A program made the translations under genes and the position numbers. Below, piece after piece: positions 47,217 through 57,962 of a stretch of DNA of 64,000 nt. The notes beneath the pieces are model-generated. The model ran no database searches and was not told where the DNA came from. It saw only the letters and a list, made by a program, of their open reading frames with translations. The stretch spans positions 726,097 to 790,096 of the forward strand of contig JAHCHG010000001.1 in assembly GCA_026129865.1 (NCBI GenBank), read 5' to 3'. Source of the stretch: Pyrinomonadaceae bacterium. GTDB lineage: Bacteria; Acidobacteriota; Blastocatellia; Pyrinomonadales; Pyrinomonadaceae. Within the stretch, counting starts at the first letter, position 1. Each line of letters opens with the position of its first letter.

Positions 47217-47852
47217 TTACTTACTGTAAAGCTCAACGATAAGCTGTTCGTTGATATTTGCGTCAATATCCGCACGAACAGGAAGCGCCGAAATGGTAAC
47301 ATTCAAGTCGCCGGCTGATGTCGAAATCCAACCCGGACGACCGCGTCCTACAGCCGTTTGCCACGCACCTTCTACATGCGGGTTCTTATGGCTCTTACTT
47401 TTTACTGAAACAACGTCGCCAACTTTTACCTGAAATGACGGTATGTTAACCTTTCGACCGTTAACTTCAATATGACCGTGATTTACAAGCTGGCGTGCCT
47501 GCCGGCGCGATGTTGCAAAACCGGCACGGTAAACCGTGTTGTCCAATCTGCGTTCGAGCATGAAAAGCAGGTTTTCGCCCGTAATACCTTTTTGCCGCGA
47601 CGCTTTGTCGAAATAGTTGCGAAACTGTTTTTCGAGGACGAAGTAAATACGTTTTACTTTCTGCTTCTCGCGAAGCTGCAAGCCGTAACCGGCTAAAGCC
47701 TTGCGGCGACGGTTAGCACCGTGCTGTCCCGGCGGATTGGTTCCGCGTTTTTCAATCGCACACGACGGCTTAAAACAGCGGTCGCCCTTCAAAAATAACT
47801 TTCCACCTTCGCGGCGGCACAACCGGCACACCGCATCTCTATATCTAGCCAC
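47217..47852 (-). CDS. rpsD: 30S ribosomal protein S4
   Basis: 16S-binding assembly nucleator. 211 residues from the GTG at 47852, chosen because TTGGAGGC lies 8 nt upstream; the in-frame TTG five codons earlier is part of that binding site. Zinc-type N-terminus ([19 protein letters not shown]), then [20 protein letters not shown], and the S4 RNA-binding domain [20 protein letters not shown] with [16 protein letters not shown]. Lies between rpoA and rpsK. Confidence 0.95.
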   Translation of the reverse strand: MARYRDAVCRLCRREGGKLFLKGDRCFKPSCAIEKRGTNPPGQHGANRRRKALAGYGLQLREKQKVKRIYFVLEKQFRNYFDKASRQKGITGENLLFMLERRLDNTVYRAGFATSRRQARQLVNHGHIEVNGRKVNIPSFQVKVGDVVSVKSKSHKNPHVEGAWQTAVGRGRPGWISTSAGDLNVTISALPVRADIDANINEQLIVELYSK

Positions 47853-48073
47853 TCTTTTTGCCTCCAAGCAGGCGATCTCGGAATTTGATTCTTGGATTTT
47901 GGATTATTTTCGATCCTAGACCCTTACAAACCAAATCACTACGTCGCCTAATATATTTGGAAAAGTTTACAGACAAATTTGATTTTGCCCTTCTTCCTTT
48001 AAATATTTACTAATTTTAAAATTCTTAAACCTGCGAATTGAATTCTCAATTCTAAAACCCAAACCGAAGATCG

Positions 48074-48478
48074 TCACACTCGTCTGCGCTTCGGCGGTCT
48101 GCAGCCGTTGTGCGGAACAGGTGTCGTGTCTCTGATCGAAAGAACGCGAATTCCGGCGTGGTTTATCGCACGAATAGCCGATTCACGACCACCGCCCGGT
48201 CCTTTTACACGGACTTCAGCTTCACGCATTCCAACGTCAACCGCCTTGCGGGCTACTTCGCTGGCTGCCTGCTGCGCCGCAAAAGGCGTTCCCTTTCGCG
48301 AACCGCGAAAACCGCGTGCCCCGGACGACGACTGAGCGATCAAATTGCCCTGCATATCCGTGATCGAGATCAGCGTATTATTGAAAGACGCTGCGATATG
48401 CACAATGCCGGACGGTATATTCTTTTTCTCTTTCTTACGGAAAGTCTTTTTCTTTCCGGTCGCTTTTGCTTTAGCCAT
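48074..48478 (-). CDS. rpsK: 30S ribosomal protein S11
   Basis: Platform protein near the E site. 134 residues: Lys-rich N-terminus, then [60 protein letters not shown] and [10 protein letters not shown] at the C-terminus, all conserved. Twenty nt downstream of rpsM; separated from rpsD by a 220-nt gap that holds a few GGATTTT-like heptad units and AT-rich sequence but no gene. Confidence 0.97.
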   Translation of the reverse strand: MAKAKATGKKKTFRKKEKKNIPSGIVHIAASFNNTLISITDMQGNLIAQSSSGARGFRGSRKGTPFAAQQAASEVARKAVDVGMREAEVRVKGPGGGRESAIRAINHAGIRVLSIRDTTPVPHNGCRPPKRRRV

Positions 48479-48498
48479 AATTCAATTCAATACCAAAA

Positions 48499-48882
48499 TT
48501 ACTTCTTACCCGGTGCTTTCTTCTTCGCAACCGCAGCTTTGCGCGGACCTTTCCGCGTACGGGCATTCGTGCTGGTGCGCTGTCCGCGAACCGGCAAACC
48601 TCTCCGATGACGAAGACCGCGATAACATCCGATGTCCATCAATCGTTTAATGTCCATCTGAACGCGCTTTCTCAGATCGCCCTCAACATCGCCTTGCGCG
48701 TCAAGGATCGAACGGATCTTTGTTAATTCGTCTTCGCTGAGATCTTTGATCTTTGTATCGATGCTGATATCAGCTTCGTTCAAGATCGCTGTCGCGCGGG
48801 GTTTACCGATTCCGTAAATATACGTTAAACCGATCTGCGCCCTTTTGTTTGGTGGTAAATCGACACCTGAAATACGAGCCAT
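48499..48882 (-). CDS. rpsM: 30S ribosomal protein S13
   Basis: Head protein contacting the P-site tRNA and the 50S bridge. 127 residues: [37 protein letters not shown], the [20 protein letters not shown] region and [20 protein letters not shown], followed by a short Lys-rich tail. Standard neighbours rpmJ upstream and rpsK downstream. Confidence 0.97.
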   Translation of the reverse strand: MARISGVDLPPNKRAQIGLTYIYGIGKPRATAILNEADISIDTKIKDLSEDELTKIRSILDAQGDVEGDLRKRVQMDIKRLMDIGCYRGLRHRRGLPVRGQRTSTNARTRKGPRKAAVAKKKAPGKK

Positions 48883-48912
48883 ATTCTCTCCAACTATCCA
48901 AAAACTCTAAAT

Positions 48913-49026
48913 TTAACCTTGCCGTTGCTTATGTTTGGGATTTTCGCAAATAACGCGAACAACGCCTTTACGATGAATGACCTTGCATTTATCGCACATC
49001 TTTTTTACTGAAGGACGAACTTTCAT
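48913..49026 (-). CDS. rpmJ: 50S ribosomal protein L36
   Basis: A 37-residue zinc-type protein ([20 protein letters not shown] then [17 protein letters not shown]), with ligands Cys11, Cys14, Cys27 and His32. The ATG at 49026 follows an AGGAAAAG-like site. It is found between infA and rpsM, the usual place, and is easy to overlook because of its length. The Cys-rich form binds zinc; no Cys-free paralogue is seen here. Confidence 0.96.
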   Translation of the reverse strand: MKVRPSVKKMCDKCKVIHRKGVVRVICENPKHKQRQG

Positions 49027-49043
49027 AACTTTTCCTCAAAAAC

Positions 49044-49265
49044 TTACTTGTAGCGATACGTGATTCGCCCGCGGCTAAGATCATACGGCGAAAGTTCTAC
49101 TAAAACCCGATCGCCGGGGAGAATGCGGATAAAATTCTTTCGCATTTTACCGGAAATATGTGCCAAAACCTGATGCTGGTTGTTTTCTAGTTCAACCTTG
49201 AACATTGCGTTCGGCAGCGTTTCCAAGACTGTTGCCGTGACCTCAATCGCTTCTTCTTTCGACAT
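49044..49265 (-). CDS. infA: Translation initiation factor IF-1
   Basis: Binds the 30S A site with IF-2 and IF-3 during initiation. 73 residues of OB fold: [56 protein letters not shown]. Near-universal sequence. Between map and rpmJ, the usual order in the spc/alpha junction. Confidence 0.97.
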   Translation of the reverse strand: MSKEEAIEVTATVLETLPNAMFKVELENNQHQVLAHISGKMRKNFIRILPGDRVLVELSPYDLSRGRITYRYK

Positions 49266-49337
49266 AAAATATCAAGCCCAAATGATACCTTGTTGGACAA
49301 ACCGTAAATGTTACTGTTTTTGCCTTTATAAATCAAG

Positions 49338-50150
49338 TTAAGCCGACACTCTTTCAGACTTATCTTTCTTCAACTTCGCTTTCTGTTCGCGGGTAAGCGT
49401 CAGAATTTCCGGACCACCGGGCGTGATCGCCACAGTGTGTTCGGCATGGGCGCTGGCTTTGCCGTCTTTTGTAACAACGGTCCATTTATCATCAAGCGTT
49501 TTCGTTTCGTGCGTTCCCAGATTCAGCATCGGCTCGATCGCAAAAACAAATCCCGCGCGAATCTTTTCTCTCGTTCCGCGTCGTCCGTAATTTGGTATCT
49601 GCGGAGCTTCATGCATATGTCTTCCGATGCCGTGACCGGTATAGTCGCGGACAATGCCGTAACCGAACTTTTCGGCGTGTTCCTGAACCGCGGCACCGAG
49701 ATCTCCGACGCGATTATTCGGTCGGCATTCTGCGATCGCAAGATCGAGACATTCTTCCGTAACACGAATAAGCTGCTTGAGTTCATCTGTAATCTCGCCA
49801 ACCGGGATCGTTGTCGCCGTGTCGCCGACGAATCCGTTGTAAGTTGCCGCCATATCGATGGAAAGGATATCACCTTCCTTCAGGGGAATGTCATTCGAAA
49901 ACCCGTGAACCACCTGTTCGTTTACAGACGCGCAGATCGCATACGGAAAAGGAACCATTCCATGCGGTTTATAGCCGATAAAGGTCGGAATCGCACCTGC
50001 GTCGCGCATCATTTTTTCAGCGACAGCATTTAATTCGAGAGTCGTAATTCCCGGCTCGACCATTGCACGGAGCGCTTCGCGAACGCCGGCGATCAATTCA
50101 CCGACTTCGCGCATTCGATCCATATCTTTTTGTGATTTCGCAATGATCAT
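49338..50150 (-). CDS. map: Methionine aminopeptidase, type I
   Basis: Removes initiator Met from nascent proteins. 270 residues from the ATG at 50150, which has AGGT six nt before it; the open frame starts 18 codons earlier but those are not family-like. Metal ligands are in DILSIDMAATYNGFVGDTAT (two Asp), GHGIGRHMHEAP (His), AIEPML (Glu) and AHAEHTVAIT (Glu). Lys-rich tail. Between adk and infA. Confidence 0.95.
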   Translation of the reverse strand: MIIAKSQKDMDRMREVGELIAGVREALRAMVEPGITTLELNAVAEKMMRDAGAIPTFIGYKPHGMVPFPYAICASVNEQVVHGFSNDIPLKEGDILSIDMAATYNGFVGDTATTIPVGEITDELKQLIRVTEECLDLAIAECRPNNRVGDLGAAVQEHAEKFGYGIVRDYTGHGIGRHMHEAPQIPNYGRRGTREKIRAGFVFAIEPMLNLGTHETKTLDDKWTVVTKDGKASAHAEHTVAITPGGPEILTLTREQKAKLKKDKSERVSA

Positions 50151-50219
50151 TTTATTACCTAATATAAGCCTGCCTATTGCCTCGAACGCGCTTAGAATAT
50201 TCAAAATCCATCCCGCCTT

Positions 50220-50858
50220 TTAAACGACTGAAGATACCTTTTCGTATATCTGCTCGAGCTCTCCTTCTCCGCTGACCTTAGTTAGTCTTCCGGAAGCTTT
50301 ATAATATTCGATCAACGGCTTAGTTTTCTCTTCATAAGTCGCGAGCCGCGTGGCGACGCTTTCAAGGTTATCGTCTGCTCTGTGATGCAATTCGGTCTCT
50401 GGATGCCGATCGCAAAAACCGCTGACTTTTGGCGGTTTTGAATAAATGTTATAGATCTCGCCGCAGACGGGGCATGACCGGCGTCCTGTCAGACGTTTTA
50501 TCAATTCTTCCTTCGGAACATCAATTTCGATCGCCTGGATCTCTTTGCGCTGTTCATTGGCGAGTTCCTCAAGCTGCTTTGCCTGAACCGCCGTACGCGG
50601 ATAACCGTCCAAAATATATGCGCCAGTTTCGCGTGCCGTTCGGTCTTGGACAATCTTGTACGTCAATTCGTCGGAAATCAGTTCCCCGGCGTCCATGATC
50701 GCCTGAACTTCTTTCGCAAGCGGCGTATCGGCTTTTTTCATCTCGCGAAATATATCGCCGGTCGAGATCTGCGGAATTCCGCGCCGCTCGTCAAGGAGCC
50801 GCGCCTGTGTTCCTTTGCCCGCACCCGGCGCACCGATTAAAACTATGATCTTGTCCAT
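50220..50858 (-). CDS. adk: Adenylate kinase
   Basis: Balances AMP, ADP and ATP. 212 residues from ATG 50858, giving MDKIIVLIGAPGAGKGTQAR with the P-loop directly at the N-terminus; an earlier in-frame start overlaps the region after secY and is rejected. ISTGDIFR binds AMP; the LID domain is the zinc type (SCPVCGEIYNIYSKPP with CDRHPETELHHR). YILDGYPRTAVQAKQ completes the set. Follows secY by 75 nt, as in many spc operons. Confidence 0.95.
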   Translation of the reverse strand: MDKIIVLIGAPGAGKGTQARLLDERRGIPQISTGDIFREMKKADTPLAKEVQAIMDAGELISDELTYKIVQDRTARETGAYILDGYPRTAVQAKQLEELANEQRKEIQAIEIDVPKEELIKRLTGRRSCPVCGEIYNIYSKPPKVSGFCDRHPETELHHRADDNLESVATRLATYEEKTKPLIEYYKASGRLTKVSGEGELEQIYEKVSSVV

Positions 50859-50933
50859 AACCCGATAATCAGAACTCGAAACCGCGTCCATGCGGAAAAC
50901 ATGAAACGCGGGTCCGTTTTCGAATTAAATTAA

Positions 50934-52352
<1,419 letters not shown>

Positions 52353-52381
52353 ACTTTAAAAAGGTAACTCCAAAAAAATTA

Positions 52382-52888
52382 TTAGCCTTTGCCGTTTTCA
52401 TCCGATTTTGACGGTTTTACAAGTGCTTTCGGCGCTTTTTCGATAACCGTTGCGGTACCGCCGGCTTTTTCGATCTTTTCTTTCGCCGATTTTGTAAAGC
52501 GATGCGCTGAAACATTCAAAGCTTTGGTGATCTCACCGCTGCCGAGAATTACCAGATCATGTTTCGCTTTTTTGATCAATGACCGTTCATGCAGAACCTC
52601 CGGCGTGATCCGATCGCCAGCGTTAAAGCTTTCTTCCAGCTTGCCGAGGCTGACTTCGATCCACTTCGTTTTAAAGATGTTCGTAAATCCGCGTTTCGGC
52701 AAACGGCGCTGCAAAGGCATCTGTCCGCCTTCGAATCCGATCTTTCGGCTGTAACCGGATCGCGATTTTTGACCTTTGTGCCCGCGACCGGAGGTTTTTC
52801 CGAGTCCCGAACCGGGTCCGCGTCCAACTCTCTTTTTCTTATGCGTCGAACCTTTTGCCGGACGCAGATTGTTTAGTGCTAATGCCAT
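52382..52888 (-). CDS. rplO: 50S ribosomal protein L15
   Basis: Late-assembly 50S protein. 168 residues: [57 protein letters not shown], then a C-terminal domain ending in a short Lys/Asp/Gly tail slightly longer than in E. coli (144). Immediately upstream of secY. Confidence 0.97.
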   Translation of the reverse strand: MALALNNLRPAKGSTHKKKRVGRGPGSGLGKTSGRGHKGQKSRSGYSRKIGFEGGQMPLQRRLPKRGFTNIFKTKWIEVSLGKLEESFNAGDRITPEVLHERSLIKKAKHDLVILGSGEITKALNVSAHRFTKSAKEKIEKAGGTATVIEKAPKALVKPSKSDENGKG

Positions 52889-52912
52889 TTTTCTTTCCTC
52901 TGTAAAAGGTTA

Positions 52913-53010
52913 ATCGTGAATTGCGATTCGCCGATGAAGATTTTCGATCAAAGTTTGAGGATAATTAACTCAAACTCAAAAATCCATTGACGTTCAACGA
53001 TTCACGATCA
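52913..53010. repeat. Degenerate heptad array of 14 units
   Basis: The rplO-rpmD gap reads as fourteen 7-nt steps with loose inverted symmetry: ATCGTGAAT near the left end matches the complement of ATTCACGAT near the right, and AGTTTGAG...CTCAAACT flanks the centre (52951-52976). More decayed than the other arrays. Confidence 0.6.
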
Positions 53011-53020
53011 GATTCTTCTC

Positions 53021-53224
53021 TTACTCGACAATTCTCAATAGATGCGGAACCTTTTCGACGATACCTCGCATCGACGGGTTGTCCGCACGTTCGACGATCT
53101 GGTTGAGCTTTGTAATGCCAAGACTTTTGACGATCGTCTTTTGCTTTTTCGGATAACCGATCATGCTCTTGTAATACTGGATCTTGATCGTTCCGCCGTT
53201 TTCTTTTGTTTCCTTCTTTGCCAT
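53021..53224 (-). CDS. rpmD: 50S ribosomal protein L30
   Basis: 67 residues; the bacterial short form, with IKIQYYKSMIGYPKKQKTIV, LGITKLNQIVERADNPSMRG and IVEKVPHLLRIVE. Slightly extended charged N-terminus (AKKETKENGG). Standard place between rpsE and rplO. Confidence 0.95.
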   Translation of the reverse strand: MAKKETKENGGTIKIQYYKSMIGYPKKQKTIVKSLGITKLNQIVERADNPSMRGIVEKVPHLLRIVE

Positions 53225-53231
53225 TGTTTTA

Positions 53232-53252
53232 TTTTCGATTTTTGATCTTCGA
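53232..53252. repeat. Heptad array, three units
   Basis: Three 7-nt units just upstream of rpmD (TTTTCGA, TTTTTGA, TCTTCGA) of the same T-C-GA type found before rpsC and rplF. Confidence 0.55.
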
Positions 53253-53323
53253 CCGTTTGGCTTGTTAACTTAACGACCTCGTCCAATCAAGTTAAACGCT
53301 AAGCAGATCGTGCAGATCGCAAA

Positions 53324-53833
53324 TTAACCAAGTTCTTCTACTTGTTTGCCGCGCAAGCGCGCCACATCCATCGGATCCTTCATTCGCATCAGTCCGTTAA
53401 AGGTTGCGCGAATTACATTATGCGGATTGTTAGAACCGAGAATTTTCGTTCTTACGTTATGAACGCCGAGCGATTGCAGAAGCGGACGAACCGCGCCGCC
53501 TGCGATAACTCCGGTTCCTTCCGATGCCGGCTTGAGCAATACTCTGCCTGCTCCGTATTCACCGATCATTTGATGCGGAAGTGTTCCATTGATCAAAGGC
53601 ACGCGTATCACGTTCTTTTTCGCAGCTTCAACAGCTTTTTTGATCGCGTTCGGAACTTCCTTCGCTTTACCGGTTCCAAACCCAACGTGTCCGGCTTCGT
53701 CGCCAACGACAACAAGCGCGGCAAACGACATATTCTTACCGCCTTTTACAACTTTTGTAACGCGGTTGATCGAAATCAGCTGATCGTTCAAGACCAGCCC
53801 GTTCGGAGAAACTCTTTGTTTATTAGCTTTCAT
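53324..53833 (-). CDS. rpsE: 30S ribosomal protein S5
   Basis: Needed for decoding accuracy and mRNA helicase activity. 169 residues: [40 protein letters not shown], the double-stranded RNA-binding half, then [20 protein letters not shown] and [19 protein letters not shown]. Family length. Between rplR and rpmD. Confidence 0.97.
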   Translation of the reverse strand: MKANKQRVSPNGLVLNDQLISINRVTKVVKGGKNMSFAALVVVGDEAGHVGFGTGKAKEVPNAIKKAVEAAKKNVIRVPLINGTLPHQMIGEYGAGRVLLKPASEGTGVIAGGAVRPLLQSLGVHNVRTKILGSNNPHNVIRATFNGLMRMKDPMDVARLRGKQVEELG

Positions 53834-53848
53834 TACTTTTTCTTATTC

Positions 53849-54232
53849 CTACGCTTCCTTCTGCTCAGATTCGTTCTTGTTCAAACCGGCTTCGCGCGAA
53901 GCATCGATCAAAGCCTTTACACGACCGTGGTAAACGTATCCGCCGCGATCGAAAACTACCTGATTAACTCCGGCAGAGATCGCGCGTTCGGCGATCGATT
54001 GTCCAACTTTGCGTGCAGCCTCAACATTGCCGCCGGTTTTTAGACCGAGTCCTTTTTCCGTCGTCGAGGCAGCAGCAAGCGTTTTGCCGTTTTCATCGTC
54101 GACGATCTGAGCATAAATATGATTCAGGCTGCGATATACCGCCAAACGCGGGCGTTCCGACGTTCCTTGAACCTTTTTACGAATGCGGGTATGAACTCCG
54201 CGTCGAATTTCTGCTTTCGTATTCTTTGCCAT
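53849..54232 (-). CDS. rplR: 50S ribosomal protein L18
   Basis: 5S rRNA-binding protein of the central protuberance. 127 residues: [60 protein letters not shown]; short acidic tail. 15 nt upstream of rpsE in the operon. Its upstream gap contains the next heptad array. Confidence 0.96.
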   Translation of the reverse strand: MAKNTKAEIRRGVHTRIRKKVQGTSERPRLAVYRSLNHIYAQIVDDENGKTLAAASTTEKGLGLKTGGNVEAARKVGQSIAERAISAGVNQVVFDRGGYVYHGRVKALIDASREAGLNKNESEQKEA

Positions 54233-54297
54233 AACTCTATTTTAGACCTGTGATCTTTGACCCTCGTTTCCAGATTTCGTTTACGATTTAGTAAGCA

Positions 54298-54332
54298 AAT
54301 CCAAAATCCCCGATCGAAAATCCAAAATCGAA
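54298..54332. repeat. Heptad array, five units
   Basis: Five 7-nt units (AATCCAA twice, AATCCCC, GATCGAA, AATCGAA) ending two bases before the rplF stop codon (54334). Looser complementary words (e.g. GATTTCG, GATTTAG) occur to the left in the same gap. Confidence 0.7.
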
Positions 54333-54333
54333 A

Positions 54334-54894
54334 CTACTTACCTGTTTTACCCGGTTTCAGACGATAAAGCCTGTCGGCGTAACGAACACCTTTGCCTTTG
54401 TACGCGTCCGGCTTTCGCAAGCGGTTCAATTCCGCTGCAACCTGACCCAAGAGTTGTTTGTCGATTCCCGTCAACGTGATCGTCAGCTGATACTGGTTGA
54501 TGTTCGACTTGGTCGCCACACGTTCAGCCTTTGCTTCAATGCCGTCCGGAAGTTTGTATTCGATCGGATGAGAATATCCGAGCGCGAAAACGATCTTCCT
54601 TCCCTGAACTTCGGCTTTGTAACCAACACCGACGACGTCGAGGTCTTTTGTAAAACCTTCCGTTACGCCGACAACTGCGTTGTTTGCCAGAGCGCGTGCC
54701 AGTCCGTGCATTGCCGAAAGATCTTCGTTCGCGCGTTCTGCAACCAGTGAATTTTCTTCAACTTTGAACTCGACGCCGTTCGGGATCGGGCTTTTCAGAG
54801 TTCCTTTCGGACCTTTAACTTCCAATTCACCTGAATTGATCGAAACGGTTACGCCCGACGGTATCGTGATTGGTTTTTTTCCTACTCGAGACAT
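54334..54894 (-). CDS. rplF: 50S ribosomal protein L6
   Basis: Near the sarcin-ricin loop. 186 residues from the ATG at 54894, set by GAGGAAATT directly upstream; the frame is open 18 codons further but lies in a heptad array. [40 protein letters not shown], and the C-terminal [20 protein letters not shown] (the family mark). Between rpsH and rplR. Confidence 0.96.
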   Translation of the reverse strand: MSRVGKKPITIPSGVTVSINSGELEVKGPKGTLKSPIPNGVEFKVEENSLVAERANEDLSAMHGLARALANNAVVGVTEGFTKDLDVVGVGYKAEVQGRKIVFALGYSHPIEYKLPDGIEAKAERVATKSNINQYQLTITLTGIDKQLLGQVAAELNRLRKPDAYKGKGVRYADRLYRLKPGKTGK

Positions 54895-54903
54895 AATTTC
54901 CTC

Positions 54904-54931
54904 ATTTCGATTTGCGATTTTCGACTGCAGA
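54904..54931. repeat. Heptad array, four units
   Basis: ATTTCGA, TTTGCGA, TTTTCGA and CTGCAGA in exact 7-nt register in the rpsH-rplF gap, overlapping the ribosome-binding region of rplF. Confidence 0.65.
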
Positions 54932-54976
54932 TCTCCCATCAATCTCACGGAAGATCAAGACATACGAAAATGCAAA

Positions 54977-55369
54977 TCAATATACTTCTGCCAATACTTC
55001 GCCGCCAATGTTTTCCTGACGGGCTTTCTTACCGCTCATCAAACCGCGCGACGTTGAAACGATATTGATTCCAAAGCCGCCCAAAACCTTGGGAACTTCT
55101 TTTGACCCGACGTAAACACGACGTCCGGGACGCGACACTCTGGAAAGATAAGTGATCGACGATTCACCTTTCGCGTCGTAGCGCAAAAAGATGCGGATCA
55201 CGTATTTAATGCCTTCGCCTTTGGACACATAATTGTTAATGTATCCTTCTTCCTTTAGAATTCGCGCTAGTTCGAGCTTGAGCTTTGAACCCGGAATATC
55301 AACACGCGGATGTTTCGCTGCAATTGCATTGCGAATTCGCGTAAGCATGTCTGCTATTGGATCTGTCAT
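54977..55369 (-). CDS. rpsH: 30S ribosomal protein S8
   Basis: Binds central-domain 16S rRNA and, in many bacteria, represses spc-operon mRNA. 130 residues: TDPIADMLTRIRNAIAAKHP, YISRVSRPGRRVYVG-like stretch, and GINIVSTSRGLMSGKKARQE, ending GGEVLAEVY. Standard length. A repressor role on this operon is expected from E. coli but no binding site was identified. Confidence 0.96.
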   Translation of the reverse strand: MTDPIADMLTRIRNAIAAKHPRVDIPGSKLKLELARILKEEGYINNYVSKGEGIKYVIRIFLRYDAKGESSITYLSRVSRPGRRVYVGSKEVPKVLGGFGINIVSTSRGLMSGKKARQENIGGEVLAEVY

Positions 55370-55392
55370 TTTCTAATTTAACTCCATCAAAC

Positions 55393-55420
55393 GATTTCGG
55401 ATCTCGGATCTGCGATTTTG
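55393..55420. repeat. Heptad array, four units
   Basis: GATTTCG, GATCTCG, GATCTGC and GATTTTG in exact register in the rpsN-rpsH gap (plus-strand reading). Confidence 0.7.
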
Positions 55421-55523
55421 GCTAACCCAATTCAAACAAACCTCTTCCGACTAGAATCTTTTTCCAAATGTGGAAACACCGAGCGGACGATTCGTAATCA
55501 GTATTTCCAAATCCGGCGCTGAA

Positions 55524-55829
55524 CTACCAACTCGATTTAACTACGCCGGGAATTTGTCCTTCCAGCGCAAGTTCACGAAGTGCGACGCGCGAAATACCAA
55601 ATTTTCTCAGATAACCGCGCGGTCTGCCGGTCTGCGAACAACGGTTTCGAACTCGAACCGGGCTCGCGTTGCGCGGGAATTTTTGAAGTCTCAATTGCGC
55701 CGCATCAACTTCTTCAGGAGTCGATTCCGGATTATTGATGATCTTCTTCAATTCTGCGCGGCGTTCGGCGTACTGAGCGACCGTTTTCTTGCGCATTTCG
55801 TTTTTTACAACTTTGCTGATCTTTGCCAT
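55524..55829 (-). CDS. rpsN: 30S ribosomal protein S14, zinc-independent long form
   Basis: 101 residues: the long form without the CxxC...CxxC zinc ribbon of the 61-residue type. Ends in the family's [20 protein letters not shown] and [15 protein letters not shown] single Cys remains. Between rplE and rpsH. A 154-nt gap follows before rpsH. Using only the C- form removes one zinc need from the ribosome, unlike L36 and S4 here, which keep their zinc sites. Confidence 0.95.
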   Translation of the reverse strand: MAKISKVVKNEMRKKTVAQYAERRAELKKIINNPESTPEEVDAAQLRLQKFPRNASPVRVRNRCSQTGRPRGYLRKFGISRVALRELALEGQIPGVVKSSW

Positions 55830-55843
55830 ATCTTTATCTAAAC

Positions 55844-56389
55844 CTATCTTCCTTGACGAAACGGCATTCCGAGCGCTTTCAAGAGCGCGCGCGACTGTTC
55901 ATCGTTTTCCGCCGTCGTAACTATCGAAATATTCATTCCGCGGGTTCTGTCAACTTTGTTAAAATCGATCTCGGGGAAAATCAACTGCTCTTTAATACCG
56001 AGCGTATAGTTTCCGCGACCGTCAAACGCTTTGCCGGAAATTCCGCGAAAATCGCGAACTCGCGGCAGAGCAACGGAGATCAATCTATCGAGAAATTCGT
56101 ACATCCGGTCCCCGCGCAGCGTAACCATCGTTCCGATGTTCATTCCCTGGCGAAGCTTAAAAGCCGCGATCGATTTTTTGGCTTTCGTAATTACCGGCTT
56201 TTGTCCAGTAATCGTCTGGATCTCTTCAACAGCCGTGTCGAGAATTTTAGAGTTGCTGATCGCTTCTCCCATTCCCATGTTGATCACGACCTTTTCGACA
56301 CGCGGGATCGCCATTACATTTTTGATGCCGAATTCTTTTGCAATCGCCGGAGCGATCTCTTTTCTGTATTTTTCCTTTAATCTTGCCAT
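55844..56389 (-). CDS. rplE: 50S ribosomal protein L5
   Basis: 5S rRNA-binding, touches the P-site tRNA. 181 residues: [60 protein letters not shown], and the terminal [20 protein letters not shown]. Standard length and place between rplX and rpsN. Confidence 0.97.
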   Translation of the reverse strand: MARLKEKYRKEIAPAIAKEFGIKNVMAIPRVEKVVINMGMGEAISNSKILDTAVEEIQTITGQKPVITKAKKSIAAFKLRQGMNIGTMVTLRGDRMYEFLDRLISVALPRVRDFRGISGKAFDGRGNYTLGIKEQLIFPEIDFNKVDRTRGMNISIVTTAENDEQSRALLKALGMPFRQGR

Positions 56390-56445
56390 TTTGTTTGAGT
56401 TATCTCCTAAATTTTACGTTTGGGACCCACTCTCTAAAATTCCAG

Positions 56446-56494
56446 GTTCAAAGTTTAACGTTCAAAGTTGCTGCTTAAAACCTTGAACCTTGAA
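56446..56494. repeat. Heptad array, seven units, inverted halves
   Basis: GTTCAAA, GTTTAAC, GTTCAAA, GTTGCTG, CTTAAAA, then CCTTGAA twice: left arm GTTCAAA-like, right arm the complementary TTGAA-type. In the rplX-rplE gap. Confidence 0.8.
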
Positions 56495-56535
56495 CTAGAC
56501 ACTTAGAACTTACTGCGTGTTACCAAACCTCAAAC

Positions 56536-56973
56536 TTACTCTTCGTTTGATTCTTCGTCAGCTTCTTTTTCAGCCGCTCGCGGTCGTTTGGTCTGTTCCG
56601 GTTCCGGAATTGCCTTTCCGCTCTTCGCGATGCGAACTTTTTTACCGTCTTTCGTTTCGTACTTGATCCGCGTCGGCTTGCCGGTTTCCGGATCGATATG
56701 CGCAACATTGGACATATCTACCCAGGCTTCCTGCTGAATAATTCCGCCTTCGATATTCATTTGCGGAATCGCCTTTCGGTGCCGTTTAACGATCATTGCG
56801 CCTTCGACCTTAACCTTGCCGTTTCGCGGATCGACTTCAATAACCGTGCCGCGGTACGGGCTCCGCTTTCCGTTGCTGTCAAAGCGGTTATATTCTTTAC
56901 CGGCGATAAAAACCACCTGGTCGCCGCGCTTGATCTTGCTTCTAACTGTTCCTTTCTTAGCCGTTTTCATCAT
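56536..56973 (-). CDS. rplX: 50S ribosomal protein L24 with charged C-terminal tail
   Basis: Assembly initiator at the tunnel exit. 145 residues: KOW motif IKRGDQVVFIAGKEYNRFDS with GTVIEVDPRNGKVKVEGAMI, then IIQQEAWVDMSNVAHIDPET, and a non-family tail of about 30 residues (PEPEQTKRPRAAEKEADEES). E. coli L24 has 104. ATG overlaps the rplN stop by one base. Confidence 0.95.
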   Translation of the reverse strand: MMKTAKKGTVRSKIKRGDQVVFIAGKEYNRFDSNGKRSPYRGTVIEVDPRNGKVKVEGAMIVKRHRKAIPQMNIEGGIIQQEAWVDMSNVAHIDPETGKPTRIKYETKDGKKVRIAKSGKAIPEPEQTKRPRAAEKEADEESNEE

Positions 56974-57341
56974 TAAATCACCTCCGGCGCTAGCGAAACG
57001 ATCTTCATAAATCGTTTTTCACGAAGCTCTCGAGCAACCGGTCCGAAAACACGGGTTCCGATCGGAGTATCATCATCTTTCAAAAGCACCGCCGCGTTTT
57101 CATCAAAACGAATGTATGTTCCGTCTTTCCGGCGAACTTCTTTGCGCGTTCTGACGATGACCGCGTTGTAAACTTTACCTTTTTTCGCCGTTCCGCCCGG
57201 CTGCGCTTCTTTCACGGTAACTTTGATCTTGTCACCGAGACGAGCGATCTTGCTGGTCGAGCCGCCGATCGGCGCGATCATAACCACTCTTTTTGCACCA
57301 GAATTGTCAGCGACCGTCAAAGAGGTCTGCATCTGAATCAT
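56973..57341 (-). CDS. rplN: 50S ribosomal protein L14
   Basis: Intersubunit bridge protein. 122 residues, exact family length: [60 protein letters not shown], and [20 protein letters not shown] with the usual LAPEVI end. One-base overlap with rplX. Preceded by a 9-nt repeat array. Confidence 0.98.
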   Translation of the reverse strand: MIQMQTSLTVADNSGAKRVVMIAPIGGSTSKIARLGDKIKVTVKEAQPGGTAKKGKVYNAVIVRTRKEVRRKDGTYIRFDENAAVLLKDDDTPIGTRVFGPVARELREKRFMKIVSLAPEVI

Positions 57342-57360
57342 AATTTCACTCCGTTCAGAA

Positions 57361-57441
57361 GTCTTCGAAGTCTTGGAAGTCTTGGAAGTCTTGGAAGGAA
57401 TTAACTTCCAAGACTGTCAGGACTTTCCAAACTGTCCAGAC
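57361..57441. repeat. Nonamer array, nine units in 9-nt register, inverted halves
   Basis: Nine consecutive 9-nt units fill the gap between rplN and rpsQ: GTCTTCGAA, then GTCTTGGAA three times, one GGAATTAAC, then TTCCAAGAC, TGTCAGGAC, TTTCCAAAC and TGTCCAGAC. The right half mirrors the left. The array ends exactly at the rpsQ stop codon (57442). Only this array uses nine instead of seven. Confidence 0.88.
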
Positions 57442-57948
57442 TTATTTCTCTGCTTTCTGAATAATTTCAACTACGCGCCAGCGCTTTCTTGCTGAAAGCG
57501 GTCGCGTTTCCACGATTCTTACTCTGTCGCCGACGGTCGATCCAAGATCGTCATGCGCCATAAAATTTTTGCGGCGTTTGACGTATTTCCGGTAGATCGG
57601 ATGTTTTACCTGCCGTTCGACGCGAACCGTAACGGTTTTCATCATCTTGTCCGAAGCAACTATTCCGACTCGTTCAGACCGCTTGGAAACCTTTTTTTCA
57701 GACGATTTGTCGGCTTCCGTATCTTCATTCTTCGACTTCGGAGCGGCTTTCTTCTTGGTTTCGTTTGCCGGTGTTTCTTCTGCTGAATCAGCCTTTTTTG
57801 CTTTCGGCTTCGCTGCTTTTTTCGTCTCTTTTTCAGCAGTTTCCGTTTCCGCCGCTTCTACTGCAGTTTCCGTTTCTTCAGCTTTCTCGGTCGATTCGAC
57901 AGTTGCTTCCGTTTCTTCAACCGTTTCTTCACTTTTCTTCTTTGCCAT
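57442..57948 (-). CDS. rpsQ: 30S ribosomal protein S17 with long acidic/lysine N-terminal extension
   Basis: 168 residues, twice the usual length. The S17 core starts near residue 88 (KRSERVGIVASDKMMKTVTV, QVKHPIYRKYVKRRKNFMAH, VGDRVRIVETRPLSARKRWR). Before it is an 87-residue region of almost only Glu, Ala, Thr, Lys and Ser (e.g. TEATVESTEKAEETETAVEA), likely disordered. No alternative start near the core has a good ribosome site, so the extension seems translated. It resembles the tails on L4 and L22 here. Confidence 0.93.
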   Translation of the reverse strand: MAKKKSEETVEETEATVESTEKAEETETAVEAAETETAEKETKKAAKPKAKKADSAEETPANETKKKAAPKSKNEDTEADKSSEKKVSKRSERVGIVASDKMMKTVTVRVERQVKHPIYRKYVKRRKNFMAHDDLGSTVGDRVRIVETRPLSARKRWRVVEIIQKAEK

Positions 57949-57962
57949 TTTAATATTTCAAC

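Noticed and set aside
53342..54043. 233-codon plus-strand frame opposite rpsE/rplR
   Set aside because: Arg/Phe/Ser-rich shadow of the ribosomal genes' reverse complement; no ribosome site, no family features.
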